Counted from the first letter of the stretch, positions 49,029 to 58,935 are shown. The stretch: 64,000 nt of DNA from an uncultured Collinsella sp. (GCA_959599915.1 CAUGJE010000005.1:62001-126000), one strand, 5' to 3'. Translations and numbers: made by a program. Notes: generated by a model from the letters alone, not told the origin.

Positions 49029-50327
49029 TTACTCCTTGTGGTCAGCGATATAGCCCAAAGCGACGGCAGCATAAGCCGCGGCGCCAAGGGGAAGCTCGGC
49101 ATCGCTAAAACGTGCCTTGGGATGATGCTGAGCAAAATGCTCGTCCGTATCAGTCACGGCAGCGCCCACGGTAAAGTACGCACTCGGGATCTCGCTCGAG
49201 ATCAACGCGAAGTCCTCGCTCGCCATGGCGTGGAACAGCGGCAGGAAGGCGGACTTGGGCAGCACCGCGCCCACGTAGCCAAGCGACGCCTGCGTCATAT
49301 CGTCATCGAGTACGAGTGGGGGAACATCCGAGAGCGTCTCAATAGTCGCCGGCGTACGATAGGTCGTGGCAACGCCTTTGACGACCTCCGCGATACGGGC
49401 CTTGAGGTGCTCCATGAGCTCGACATCGAAGCCACGCAGCGTTCCCTCGAGCACACAAGTATCAGGGATGACATTTGCGGCCTGACCGCCGGCGAACTTG
49501 CCAACGGTAAGCGCGACCTCCTTGGCCGCCGGCACTTCGCGAGCGATAAGCTCCTGAAGTGCCAGATGCACGTGCACGCCGGCCGTGATGGGGTCGATGC
49601 AGATCTCGGGGCTCGAGCCATGGCCGCCCTTGCCCTGAAGCGTGATGCGAAAACCGTACACGCCCGAGAGCGCCGGGCTGCCGTAGAGCACCAGGCCAAG
49701 CGGCGACTGGCTATTGACATGCATGGCAAAGGCGACCTGAGGACGCGGGTTCTGAAGCAGACCGTCGGCGATGGCGGCGCGGGCACCCTCAAAGGTTTCC
49801 TCGCCCGGCTGGAACAGCAACTTAACCGTGGCGTTGGCATCAACAAGCGCGGACTCGCGGGCCTTGAGCAGGCGCGCCGCTCCAAGCAACGCCGTTGCGT
49901 GCATATCGTGTCCACATGCGTGCATGCAGCCGTTCGTAGAGGCGAAAGGCTCGCCGGATTCCTCGGCAACGGGCAGGGCGTCCATGTCGCCACGAAGCAT
50001 GATGACCGTACCGGCCTGCTCGTCCGTGCAGACGCCATTGCCTTGGGCCGCGGCGGCACCGGCGCCGACAAGGCCCACAACGCAGGAACCATCAACGAGC
50101 GTGGCAAATGGGATGTCCATCTCGGTCAGGCGCGCTTGAATATACGCAGAGGTCTGCGGGAGGCTATTACCCAGCTCGGGCATCTGGTGTAAATCGTGTC
50201 GCCACACAGCGAGCTCGTCTGCAAAAGCCTGAGCTTCTGCAACGAGACCGTCACCGATAGCGGCCTGCGCCGCTGCGGTGGCCTTGGGCGCTGATTGCGG
50301 TTGAAGATCGGACAGAGCTGGTGCCAT
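49029..50327 (-). CDS. M20-family amidohydrolase
   Basis: A 432-residue peptidase M20D (AbgB/hippurate hydrolase/IAA-amino acid hydrolase) type metalloenzyme. Near the N-terminus it has WRHDLHQMPELG; the metal site includes HACGHDMHATALLG, and further ligands lie in FQPGEETFEGARA. The dimerisation domain lies in the middle (about residues 215-325). These enzymes remove acyl or aminobenzoyl groups from amino acids in the cytosol. The start at 50327 has GGAGGG. The gene reads directly into the MFS remnant, which may once have been its transporter partner. The substrate is not predictable. Confidence 0.88.
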   Translation of the reverse strand: MAPALSDLQPQSAPKATAAAQAAIGDGLVAEAQAFADELAVWRHDLHQMPELGNSLPQTSAYIQARLTEMDIPFATLVDGSCVVGLVGAGAAAAQGNGVCTDEQAGTVIMLRGDMDALPVAEESGEPFASTNGCMHACGHDMHATALLGAARLLKARESALVDANATVKLLFQPGEETFEGARAAIADGLLQNPRPQVAFAMHVNSQSPLGLVLYGSPALSGVYGFRITLQGKGGHGSSPEICIDPITAGVHVHLALQELIAREVPAAKEVALTVGKFAGGQAANVIPDTCVLEGTLRGFDVELMEHLKARIAEVVKGVATTYRTPATIETLSDVPPLVLDDDMTQASLGYVGAVLPKSAFLPLFHAMASEDFALISSEIPSAYFTVGAAVTDTDEHFAQHHPKARFSDAELPLGAAAYAAVALGYIADHKE

Positions 50328-50412
50328 AAATGCCCTCCAGTAACGTTTTTGCAGCAAGCACTTTGATAGCGTAAAGTGCAAGGTACAACTTTAAGGGCGA
50401 CGCATAAAAAAT

Positions 50413-50431
50413 GCCGCCCCGAGAGGGCGGC
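50413..50431 (-). terminator. Terminator of the EamA transporter gene
   Basis: GCCGCCC, a short loop and GGGCGGC; on the minus strand followed by ATTTTTTATG, 13 bases after the stop codon at 50444. Confidence 0.82.
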
Positions 50432-50443
50432 GCAACAAGTTGT

Positions 50444-51427
50444 TTACAATTGCGGGCGCGGCTTTTTGCGCAAAAAATCGAAGTGAGTCTCGCTCAAGAT
50501 AATCGACAGGAAGATAAGCACGAAGCCGGCGAGCAGGCGCGAGGTGAGCGCCTCCCCCATCAGCAGCACCGAAAACAACACGCCCGAAGGCGACTCCATC
50601 GAAAGAAGCAGTGAGCCCGTCGAGGCGGGGACATGCGCCAAACCGACGTTTTGGACGAGCAGCGCCACGCATGTGCAGCCCACCGAGAGGAAAACAGCCA
50701 CACCGATAAACTCCGGCGTCCATGCAGAGAGGGGCGCCTGAGTCTCGAATAGCAGCGACGTGATTAAACTCAAAACGCCATTGCCCACAAACATCCAAAA
50801 CGTGATGACGTTGATGTCCATCTTGCGACCGTACTTGGCAGTCACCGCCATCTGGATGGCGAAGAAGATCGCGCCGCCCAAGGTAATAACATCGCCGGCA
50901 TTGAACTCGACGCTATCGAGCGCTACCAGGCCAATACCCGCCAGGCACAACAACGCTGCACCCAGGTTATACCGGGTAAGCTTTTCACCGCTCAGGACAT
51001 AGCTTGCAAACGGCACAAGGATGCAATACGTGCCGGTCAAAAAAGCGCTCTTGCCCGCCGTGGTCTGTGCCAGGCCGATCGTCTGCAAACCGTAGGCACC
51101 CCACATGAGCGCGCCCATGCCAAGCCCGACGATCAGGTTGCGGGCATTGAAATGAGCGATGATGCGCTTATGGAAAATTGCAAACATAACCAGTGATGCC
51201 GGGAGAAAGCGAACATAGACCAGCGCGAACACCGGAATGGTGCCGAGTGCGTCCTTCATAGTGGTAAAGGAGTAGCCCCAGATGACCGCCACCGAAAGGA
51301 GCAGAACCTTCCAGAACAGCGGAGAGCGTGCGCCGGCACCACGGGAGGTGCCGCCCGCACCCAGGTCCTCGCGAGCAACAGGGCTATCGGGCATGTTTTC
51401 AATTTCGTTGGCAGCGTATTGGGCCAT
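50444..51427 (-). CDS. DMT-superfamily EamA transporter
   Basis: A 327-residue membrane protein with ten helices and the two EamA repeats of the drug/metabolite transporter superfamily. The first repeat contains AVIWGYSFTTMKDALG and the second GGAIFFAIQMAVTAKYG; the typical end of the second repeat is MESPSGVLFSVLLMGEALTS. Members export amino acids or other metabolites. The ATG at 51427 has GAGGAT. It appears to be monocistronic, with a strong terminator downstream. Substrate unknown. Confidence 0.85.
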   Translation of the reverse strand: MAQYAANEIENMPDSPVAREDLGAGGTSRGAGARSPLFWKVLLLSVAVIWGYSFTTMKDALGTIPVFALVYVRFLPASLVMFAIFHKRIIAHFNARNLIVGLGMGALMWGAYGLQTIGLAQTTAGKSAFLTGTYCILVPFASYVLSGEKLTRYNLGAALLCLAGIGLVALDSVEFNAGDVITLGGAIFFAIQMAVTAKYGRKMDINVITFWMFVGNGVLSLITSLLFETQAPLSAWTPEFIGVAVFLSVGCTCVALLVQNVGLAHVPASTGSLLLSMESPSGVLFSVLLMGEALTSRLLAGFVLIFLSIILSETHFDFLRKKPRPQL

Positions 51428-51503
51428 GGAACATCCTCACACTCAAACTGGGCGTGGTGTCCGCACGCGTATGGCTGCGTGCCGCCTCATGGTCAAATAA
51501 AAA

Positions 51504-51532
51504 CGGGACGCGCCGGACCCCCGGCACGCCCC
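51504..51532 (-). terminator. Terminator of the YhgE/Pip pair
   Basis: CGGGGCGTGCCGG and CCGGCGCGTCCCG pair with two mismatches on the minus strand and are followed by TTTTTATTTG. Confidence 0.75.
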
Positions 51533-51627
51533 GCTACTGTAGCAACAACCAGCGTTGCACCGCAATCCAGCCCGCTAAAGCGTCAGCAAAGTGAACCTCG
51601 ATGTTTTGTCAATGTCACGCTGTTGCA

Positions 51628-53817
51628 CTAAATAAGCTTCGTGCTTTCAAGCTTTTCGATGATCCAGTCGTTGGCTTTGATGACCGGGCGGCGGAAGATG
51701 ACGCCCAGGGCCAGCGACGGAATCAGGTAGCTCGCCAAGATACCCAGCTCAATCCAGTACTCCATATGGTAGGCACCGGCCATGGCAGCGTGCATGGCGT
51801 TGATGCCGTGGGTAAACGGCAGGAACGGGTAGATCGCCTGGAACACAGGGCCGGTCATCTCGATGGGGAACGTGCCGCCCGAACCGCCGACCTGCATGAC
51901 CAACAGCACGACAGCGAGCGCCTTGCCGATATCGCCAAACGAAACCGTAAGCGTGTAGACGATATTGGAGAACACGAGACTCGCAACCCAGCCCGCCAGC
52001 ACAAACTGCAGCGGGTTGTCGCACTGAATGCCAAAGAACAGGATGTCGCCCGCGCACACGAGCGTTGCCTGCAGCAGAGCCAGACCGCCAAAGAACAGGT
52101 AGCGACCCAGGTAGATCTCGTGCAGGCGCACGGGGATGAGCTCGTTGATGAGCTCATCGTCAACCGAGACCTTCATCATGGCCGCCAGTACGATCGAGCC
52201 GACCCACAGCGACAGAATCGTGTAGAACGGCGCCATGGCCGAACCGTAGTTGCGGATCGGATAGACCGGTTTGCGGTCAAGCGCGACGGGACCGGAAAGC
52301 GACACGGCCAGACCCTCGGGATCGTTGCCGATCATCGTCTTGATCGTGGCCAGATCGTCCGACATAAGAGCACCGTCGAGCTCGTCCTTGAAAGCGCTAA
52401 TCTTGTCCGACGCCTCACCCAGTTGGTCAGAAGCCTTGTTGACGAGCTTTGCGGCTTTGGACAGACCCTTCGCGAGCGAACCAGAGGCATCGGTCAGACC
52501 GCTCACGGCGCTATCCAAGTCGCCCGAGATACCGTTCAGGGAATCCAGAACGCCCGAAATGGTCTTCTTGAGCTCCTTGGCCTTAACCGAGAACGTGGAA
52601 TCATAGTCGGACTTGGCTCCCGAGATACCCGCCTTGGCATCGGCGATTGCCTGGTCGACCTCGGCACGCGAGTTGTTGACCTCCGCCATGCCGTCCGAAA
52701 GGGACTTTGCGGTTGCCCTCAGGTCGTTGGCATTGTTACGATACTCCGTCGCGATCCTGCCCAGCGATGTAGCCACAGACTTGAGGCTGTCCTGGAGCTT
52801 TTCGTCACTCACCTGATCGGCAAAGCTGCGGAGCTGGTCGGCCGTGTCGTCGATTTCCTTGGCACGCGTATCGAGCGCCGCCGCGGCATCGTTGAGCTGG
52901 GACACCGTGAGGTCAACATGCTGGTTTGCGGCGTCGAAAGCCTTCGCGAGCTCGGCGGAAACGTTGTCAAACGAGCCCGCACTTCCGTCAATCGCGGCGT
53001 TGATAGCATCGTTGGCGGCCTTGAGTGCTTCCTTGGAATCACTAATGCCGCTCTCGGCGTGCTCCATCAACTGCTTGGTAGATTCATCGACCTTACCCGT
53101 CTGCTGGAGCATACCGCTCGCCGACGTCAACGAATCGGAGGTCGAGCTCAAAATGCCCGCAAGCGAAGTCGCGTTGGCTTGAACGTCCTGCAGGTCCTCG
53201 ACCGAATCGCCCAGCGTAGAGGAAAGATTGGCGATAAAGTTGCTCACCTGGTCGGTGCTCATATAGTCGAGCAGGCTGGACACGGTCTTAAGGCCGATGG
53301 TCGTGATGGTCTTGGTAAAGGTCTCGTTGACCTGACTCTGGACGGCGCTCGAGCCCTTTTCGGTCACGATCTGGGCGATAGCGTTAGCCTTCTGGTTTTC
53401 GTAGAACTCGATATCGGCGTGCTTCACGTTGGTCGAGAAAAGCGTCATCATGTCGGCGCTAAACGTTTTAGGGATAACGACGGCAGCGTAGTACGCGCCC
53501 GACTTAACGCCCTCAATCGCCTTATCGCGGTCGTTGAGGACAACCCAGTCAAAGTTCTCGTTACCGCGCAGGGTCGCCGTCACGTTTTCGCCCACGTTGA
53601 TCTCGACGGGAATCAGGTCGCTCTCGTAGCCCTCATCGGTGTTGACCACTGCAATCTTAAGGTTGCCGGTATTGCCGTACGGATCCCAGCTGCCGGCGAT
53701 GTTAAACCACGCGTACAGGCACGGCACGATAATGAGGCCCATCACGACGACCATGCCGATCACGGAGCGAGACACGTTTTGGACATCACGCTTAAACAGG
53801 TGCAGGATGTTCTTCAT
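51628..53817 (-). CDS. YhgE/Pip domain membrane protein, second of pair
   Basis: A 729-residue protein of the YhgE/Pip (phage infection protein) family. One N-terminal helix (VIGMVVVMGLIIVPCLYAWF) precedes the conserved IAGSWDPYGNTGNLKIAVVN, a large extracytoplasmic region (about 35-485) that is mostly helical with heptad-like Ala/Ser/Asp repeats, and a C-terminal block of about five membrane helices related to ABC-2 permeases. Homologues include Lactococcus Pip, a phage receptor, and EsaA of type VII secretion. It starts one base after the stop of the longer paralogue, with TAA immediately followed by ATG, so translation is coupled. A role in export or envelope assembly is likely, but the substrate is unknown. 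Confidence 0.82.
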   Translation of the reverse strand: MKNILHLFKRDVQNVSRSVIGMVVVMGLIIVPCLYAWFNIAGSWDPYGNTGNLKIAVVNTDEGYESDLIPVEINVGENVTATLRGNENFDWVVLNDRDKAIEGVKSGAYYAAVVIPKTFSADMMTLFSTNVKHADIEFYENQKANAIAQIVTEKGSSAVQSQVNETFTKTITTIGLKTVSSLLDYMSTDQVSNFIANLSSTLGDSVEDLQDVQANATSLAGILSSTSDSLTSASGMLQQTGKVDESTKQLMEHAESGISDSKEALKAANDAINAAIDGSAGSFDNVSAELAKAFDAANQHVDLTVSQLNDAAAALDTRAKEIDDTADQLRSFADQVSDEKLQDSLKSVATSLGRIATEYRNNANDLRATAKSLSDGMAEVNNSRAEVDQAIADAKAGISGAKSDYDSTFSVKAKELKKTISGVLDSLNGISGDLDSAVSGLTDASGSLAKGLSKAAKLVNKASDQLGEASDKISAFKDELDGALMSDDLATIKTMIGNDPEGLAVSLSGPVALDRKPVYPIRNYGSAMAPFYTILSLWVGSIVLAAMMKVSVDDELINELIPVRLHEIYLGRYLFFGGLALLQATLVCAGDILFFGIQCDNPLQFVLAGWVASLVFSNIVYTLTVSFGDIGKALAVVLLVMQVGGSGGTFPIEMTGPVFQAIYPFLPFTHGINAMHAAMAGAYHMEYWIELGILASYLIPSLALGVIFRRPVIKANDWIIEKLESTKLI

Positions 53818-56598
53818 TTATGCCTCACCTCCTTTAGAGTGCTTGCCAAGCGGGGTGGTATCTCCATCATTTGTAGCTGTGCTGTCGCTGCCCTGAGATT
53901 TACGATGCGCACCGATATGCGGCAGACGGCTCGTGGGCTGTTCGCTGTCCTTGGTGCCCCGCTCGCTGGCGTTGAGACCAAACATGCGACGGGCGGCAGG
54001 GATGGCAGCCGTGTGCTCGCGCATCTCGCGGCGAAGATCCTCGTCCGAAAGCGCCGAGATGCGCATCTGGGTGTTGAGGCTTGCACGGATATACTCGATG
54101 TTGATGAGCCAGCCGCAGATGGCAATGACCGAGATAATCCAGATAACCAGCAGAATGATCTTGCCATTGTTGTCGATATCGAGAACCGTCGACAGAATGA
54201 AGAGCAGCACCTGCACGCCGACTACAGCAGCGAAACCGCCCTTGATGTAGTACGGGTAGCGATGCTCAAAGGCGACCGCATGATCGAGCAGTTCGCGACG
54301 GTACGAATCGGAATCGAGCATGACGCGCATGGCCGTACGCAGCGAATAACGTTGGCGCGGCAGGTCGTTGGACTCGCAGATCATGAGGCCCGTCGTGGAA
54401 AGCTGCTTATCAAAGAGCAGATTGAGGTTGAGCAGCAACGGGCGCAGCTGCAGACCGATAAAGAGCGCGATGATAAGGAACACGCCCAGGATGCACAGGT
54501 TGAACAGGTAGTTGAACGAATACATGCCACCGACGGTCTCGCGCAGCAGGTTGATGCCATAGGTGAAGGGCAGCAGCGGATGCAGCCACTGGAAGAAGCC
54601 GGGCATCATCTCGATGGGATACATGCCCGACGAGCCGGGGATCTGCACAATGACGAGGATGACGCCAATGGCTTTACCGATATGCTTAAAGGTGGTGGAC
54701 AGCGCATAGATGATATTGACGTAGGTGAACGAGATAGCGATGCCGCCCAGCACAAAGAGCAGCGGATTGACGCACTGAACGCCAATGACTAGGTCGCCTA
54801 CCGTAACGATGATGGCCTGGAACGCGCCCAGGATCACCAGTAGCAGCCAGCGGCCAAAGTAGCCCTGACGCGCCGTAAAGCTACCGATGCCCTCGCGGTC
54901 GACCTCGAGTTTGTAGATAGCGATGAGCACATAGCCGCCTACCCACAGCGCCAGATTGGTGTAGAAGGGCGCGATGCCCGAGCCAAAGCTCTTGACCGGA
55001 TAGATTGACTTGGATGTCAGCTCAACCGGAGATGCCATGAAATCTGCCACGTCATTGACGTCGACGTCCATGAGGTCGGCTAACTCGCCCATAGACCCAG
55101 AGGTCTGCAACGCCGCAATGTCATTGGCGGCGGTCGCGAGCTTGTCCTGAACCTTGGCAAGGGAGGCGTCGGTTTGGGACAGCGTGGTCTTTGCCTGCTT
55201 GAGCGTGGCGCCGAGCTGCGCCAGCGTGCCGCGCGCGCTCGCTATCGTGGGGGTCATACCCGATACAATGCCGGTCAAATCGCCCGAAACGGCGGCAAAG
55301 GAGTCAAGCGCGCTCGAAGCCTTCGGAAGTGCGTTCTGACCCAGATCGGTCTGAGCCTGACCGAGGTTAGCCGTACCGGTCTGAATTGCCGCGTTGAGTG
55401 CGTTGCTCGCGTTCGAGACGGCCGTGGCGTCGTTTGCCATGGCGCTCGATTGTGCAGAAAGGCCATCCTTGATGCTCTGCAGCTTCTGGTTTTGCTCGCG
55501 AAGCGAATCGATGGTCGATACAATGCGCGCGTCAATTTCCTCGGAACCTGTCGACGTGTCATTAACGAGAATCTCCAAGTGCCCGATAACGACCTTATTG
55601 TGATCGATCGTCGCCTGGAGAGACTCGAGCGAGTTGTCGATGCGGGTGGTCGTAGATGTGACCGTACCCGTTAGCTTGCCAATCGCAGCGTTCGCGGAGG
55701 CTGACGTCTTGGTGAGTGCAAGGCTACCTTCCGAGAGTGCCTTGGAGAGCGAGGTGATAGAGTTGCCCGCCGTGGCGCGAGCCTCGCCCAGCAGGTCGTT
55801 GCCCTGGGAGATTGCCTGCGTCAGCGACGGTGCCTGACCTTGCAAGCCGGCAAGCGCCGCATCAGCCGAGGCGATAGCGCCACTCGTCTTATCGATGGCG
55901 GCATTCATATCGCCAATCGAATCGCGCACCTCACCCAAGGTGTCGGATGCCTCGGACACCGAACTTGTCAGCGAGTCCTGAGTCTGGGTTGCCTTGTCCT
56001 TTAAATCGACACCGGCATCCTTGGCGATACTGGCAACAGTCTCGCCCACCGTGGAGACAAACTCCGAGTTGATCTGCTCCTCGATGGTGTTGGCACCGGT
56101 ATCGGTGACCTTGGGCGCAATGGCGCTCTTCTTCTCATTGACGTAATAGGTGAGCTTCGGCTGATGGTAATTGCCATCGAGCATCGAGACAAGATTGTCG
56201 GAGAAGTTCTTGGGGATTACGATCGCCGCGTAGTATTCCCCGCTCTCGACGCCCTCTTTGGCATCGGCAGCCGAGTCGACGAAGGTCCAGCCCAGCTGAT
56301 CGTTTTCCTTGAGCTGGTCGACCACCTTATCGCCTGCATTGAGCTCGCCCACCAAGTCATTCTGGGTGCCCTGATCGTTGTTGGCGATGGCGATTTTAAT
56401 GCCCTGGGTATTTCCGTACGGATCCCAGTTGGCAACGATGTTGTACCAGGCATACAGCGAGGGAATGACGCACACGCCCAAGGTAACCACCAGGGCGACG
56501 GGGTTCATAAGCAGTCGCTTAATGTCGCGCTTAAATATCGCAAAGGAGACCTTTGCGTTGGATAGTTTGCTGCCGAGACTCACGCTTGGACCATCCAT
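53818..56598 (-). CDS. YhgE/Pip domain membrane protein, first of pair
   Basis: A 926-residue paralogue of the next gene with the same plan: cytoplasmic start, first helix PVALVVTLGVCVIPSLYAWY, the conserved IVANWDPYGNTQGIKIAIAN, a long helical extracytoplasmic stalk (about 55-550, Ala/Ser/Thr/Gln-rich), then a membrane block. It is longer at the C-terminus: an extra cytoplasmic and membrane segment (about 720-926) with two helices (GFAAVVGVQVLLFILSTVLD; IILLVIWIISVIAICGWLI) and a basic Ser-rich tail. The pair probably forms a heteromer like other two-component ABC-2-like exporters, but no ATPase is adjacent. The ribosome site is poor (GACAGG close to the ATG). Confidence 0.8.
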   Translation of the reverse strand: MDGPSVSLGSKLSNAKVSFAIFKRDIKRLLMNPVALVVTLGVCVIPSLYAWYNIVANWDPYGNTQGIKIAIANNDQGTQNDLVGELNAGDKVVDQLKENDQLGWTFVDSAADAKEGVESGEYYAAIVIPKNFSDNLVSMLDGNYHQPKLTYYVNEKKSAIAPKVTDTGANTIEEQINSEFVSTVGETVASIAKDAGVDLKDKATQTQDSLTSSVSEASDTLGEVRDSIGDMNAAIDKTSGAIASADAALAGLQGQAPSLTQAISQGNDLLGEARATAGNSITSLSKALSEGSLALTKTSASANAAIGKLTGTVTSTTTRIDNSLESLQATIDHNKVVIGHLEILVNDTSTGSEEIDARIVSTIDSLREQNQKLQSIKDGLSAQSSAMANDATAVSNASNALNAAIQTGTANLGQAQTDLGQNALPKASSALDSFAAVSGDLTGIVSGMTPTIASARGTLAQLGATLKQAKTTLSQTDASLAKVQDKLATAANDIAALQTSGSMGELADLMDVDVNDVADFMASPVELTSKSIYPVKSFGSGIAPFYTNLALWVGGYVLIAIYKLEVDREGIGSFTARQGYFGRWLLLVILGAFQAIIVTVGDLVIGVQCVNPLLFVLGGIAISFTYVNIIYALSTTFKHIGKAIGVILVIVQIPGSSGMYPIEMMPGFFQWLHPLLPFTYGINLLRETVGGMYSFNYLFNLCILGVFLIIALFIGLQLRPLLLNLNLLFDKQLSTTGLMICESNDLPRQRYSLRTAMRVMLDSDSYRRELLDHAVAFEHRYPYYIKGGFAAVVGVQVLLFILSTVLDIDNNGKIILLVIWIISVIAICGWLINIEYIRASLNTQMRISALSDEDLRREMREHTAAIPAARRMFGLNASERGTKDSEQPTSRLPHIGAHRKSQGSDSTATNDGDTTPLGKHSKGGEA

Positions 56599-56773
56599 CC
56601 TGTCGTTGAATCAAATCGTACTATCGACAACCATTGTACGTAGGCGCTTTAGCGTCTCGAAGCACAATGGTATTGAGTTTTGCGGGTAGCAATATACTAC
56701 GAAGATTAGTTAACGTACAGATGTACAGTATCCTAAATTTCAGCAGGTCACAAAACCACAACCCGCACAAATA

Positions 56774-56802
56774 AATGATCCCTTGGGGACGAAGGGATCA
56801 TT
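56774..56802. repeat. 11-bp hairpin AATGATCCCTT
   Basis: AATGATCCCTT and AAGGGATCATT are exact complements around GGGGACG. It adjoins the larger hairpin at 56811 in the spacer between htpG and the YhgE pair. Confidence 0.65.
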
Positions 56803-56810
56803 CAAAAGGA

Positions 56811-56880
56811 AACGAGAGTGGAAAATCTCCCACTTCAAGCCCGCATTCGAGCCAAAAGTGGGAGATTATCCACTCTCGTT
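56811..56880. repeat. 25-nt hairpin after htpG
   Basis: Arms 56811-56835 and 56856-56880 pair with a single A-A mismatch (AACGAGAGTGGA then AATCTCCCACTT) around a 20-base loop. It begins 31 bases after the htpG stop on the minus strand; the next bases are TTCCTTTTG, so it may end the htpG transcript. Nothing else is recognisable in the 312-base spacer apart from an AT-rich leader of the YhgE gene. Confidence 0.75.
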
Positions 56881-56910
56881 CTAATCTAGTTACGGTGCCG
56901 TATCCCCGAA

Positions 56911-58935
56911 CTACATCAAGTTGCAAACAGCCGCCGCGAAGGCAACGGGGTCCTCGGGGAGGATACCCTCGACCAGCAGGGCCTGATCGTAGAGCAGGCC
57001 GGAGTACTGCTTGATCTTGTCGGCGTCACCTGCCTTCTGGGCAGCGACGAGCTTGGCGAAGACCGGGTGTTTGGCGTTGAGCTCGAGCACGCGCTGGCTC
57101 TTGGGCATACCGTCGGGCGCGCCCTCAGGACCCTTCTGAAGCACCTTCTCCATCTCGAGCGAAAGCGGACCCTCGGTGGTGATGCAAGCGGGGGCATCGG
57201 TCAGGCGCGCGGAGACGGCAACTTTCTCGACCTTGTCACCGAGCGCCTCCTTCATAGCGCTAAAGAGGTCCTCGTTCTCCTTGGTGGCGTCCTCGGCCTC
57301 CTTCTTCTCGTCCTCGGTCGCCAGATCAAGATCGCCAGTCGCGACGTTCTTGAGCTCCAGGTGACGATCCTCGACCTCGGGCTCGGCACCGTCGGCAACG
57401 GCCTTCTCGGCAGCCTCGCGGGCGGCGTCGTCTTCGTAGATCTTAGGCATATCGGCGGCAACGTACTCACGCATAGCCTGGAACGTAAACTCATCCACAT
57501 CCTGCGTCAGCAACAGCACGTCATAGCCGCGCTCGAGCACGCCCTTTACCACGGGCATCTTGGCCAAGCGCACACGCGAGTCGCCGGCGGCGTAGTAGAT
57601 GGCCTTCTGATCCTCGGGCATGCCCTTGGCATACTCGGCCAGGGTAATCATCTTCTGCTCCTTGGCAGACCAGAACAGTAGCAGGTCGGCGAGCTCATCG
57701 GCCTTCATGCCATAGCTCGAGTAGATGCCGTACTTAAGGCCGCGGCCAAAGTTCTCAAAGAACTTCTCGTAGGCCTCGCGGTCGTTGTCGCGCATGTCCT
57801 CAAGATCGGCAGTGATCTTCTTCTCGACACGCTTGGCAATGGCCTTGAGCTGACGGTTCTGTTGCAGCGTCTCACGCGAAATATTGAGCGTCACGTCGGC
57901 AGAGTCCACGACACCGCGCACAAAGTTGTAGTAGTCGGGCAGCAAGTCGTCGCACTTCTCCATAATCAGCACGTTGGAACTGTAGAGCGCCAGGCCCTTC
58001 TCGTAGTCCTTGCTGTACAGATCGAACGGGGCGCGACCCGGCACAAACAGCAGCGCATCGTACTCAAGCGTACCCTCGGCATGGAAGCTGATAGTGCGCG
58101 CGGGATCGTCAAAGTCGTGGAACGTGGACTTGTAGAACTCGTTGTAATCCTTCTGCTCAACGTCGGAGCTGCGCTTTTTCCAAATCGGCGTCATGGAGTT
58201 GATGGTCTCGAGCTCCTGGTAGTCCTCGTACTCGGGCTTGTAGTCGTCGCCGGCGTCCTCGGGCTTGGGTTTCTGGCGGCTCTTGCTCACCATCATCTGA
58301 ATCGGGTAGCGCACATAGTTGCTGTACTGCTGAATCAGGCTCTTGAGGCCCCACTCGGTCAGGAAGCGATCGTAGGTCTCGGCCTCGCCGTCGGCGTCGA
58401 GCTTCTCGTTCTCGCGCAGCGTCAGGATGACATCGGTACCGTGCTCAGCACGCTCGCCATCCTCGATGGTGTAGCCCTCAAGACCGTCGGACTCCCAAAC
58501 GTGGGCGGTGTCCTCGCCATAGGCGCGGCTGACAACCTTTACGTGGCTGGCAACCATAAAGGCAGAGTAGAAGCCCACGCCAAACTGACCGATGATGTCG
58601 ACATCGGAACCCTGCTGCTCGGCGTTCTCAGTCTTAAACTCCTCGGAGCCGGAATGGGCGATGGTGCCCAGATTGCGCTCGAGCTCCTCGGCGGTCATGC
58701 CGATACCGTTATCCGAAATGGTGATGGTACGGGCATCTTTATCAAAGGAAACACGGATGGCCAGGTCGCCCTGGTCGATCTTGACACTCGGATCCTGCAG
58801 GCTCTTAAAGTTGAGCTTGTCGACGGCATCGCTCGCGTTGGAGATAAGCTCGCGCAGGAAGATTTCCTTATTGGTGTAGATGGAGTTGATCATGAGGTCG
58901 AGCAGTTTTTTGCTCTCGGTCTTAAATTGACGCAT
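56911..58935 (-). CDS. htpG: Chaperone HtpG (Hsp90)
   Basis: A 674-residue bacterial Hsp90, an ATP-dependent dimeric chaperone. The N-terminal ATPase has the family signatures ELISNASDAVDKLNF, ISDNGIGMT and the lid GQFGVGFYSAFMVASHV; the middle domain includes LNISRETLQQNRQLKAI with the catalytic arginine; the C-terminal dimerisation domain ends without an MEEVD tail, as in bacteria. Length is slightly over the usual 620-650 because of acidic insertions (EDEKKEAEDATKENED near 545). Start at 58935 with GAAAGG. Heat-shock elements such as CIRCE or HAIR are not seen upstream. Confidence 0.95.
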   Translation of the reverse strand: MRQFKTESKKLLDLMINSIYTNKEIFLRELISNASDAVDKLNFKSLQDPSVKIDQGDLAIRVSFDKDARTITISDNGIGMTAEELERNLGTIAHSGSEEFKTENAEQQGSDVDIIGQFGVGFYSAFMVASHVKVVSRAYGEDTAHVWESDGLEGYTIEDGERAEHGTDVILTLRENEKLDADGEAETYDRFLTEWGLKSLIQQYSNYVRYPIQMMVSKSRQKPKPEDAGDDYKPEYEDYQELETINSMTPIWKKRSSDVEQKDYNEFYKSTFHDFDDPARTISFHAEGTLEYDALLFVPGRAPFDLYSKDYEKGLALYSSNVLIMEKCDDLLPDYYNFVRGVVDSADVTLNISRETLQQNRQLKAIAKRVEKKITADLEDMRDNDREAYEKFFENFGRGLKYGIYSSYGMKADELADLLLFWSAKEQKMITLAEYAKGMPEDQKAIYYAAGDSRVRLAKMPVVKGVLERGYDVLLLTQDVDEFTFQAMREYVAADMPKIYEDDAAREAAEKAVADGAEPEVEDRHLELKNVATGDLDLATEDEKKEAEDATKENEDLFSAMKEALGDKVEKVAVSARLTDAPACITTEGPLSLEMEKVLQKGPEGAPDGMPKSQRVLELNAKHPVFAKLVAAQKAGDADKIKQYSGLLYDQALLVEGILPEDPVAFAAAVCNLM

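Noticed and set aside
51601..54792. A 1063-codon plus-strand frame opposite the YhgE/Pip genes
   Set aside because: Antisense shadow with low-complexity Arg/His/Gln-rich product and no ribosome site.
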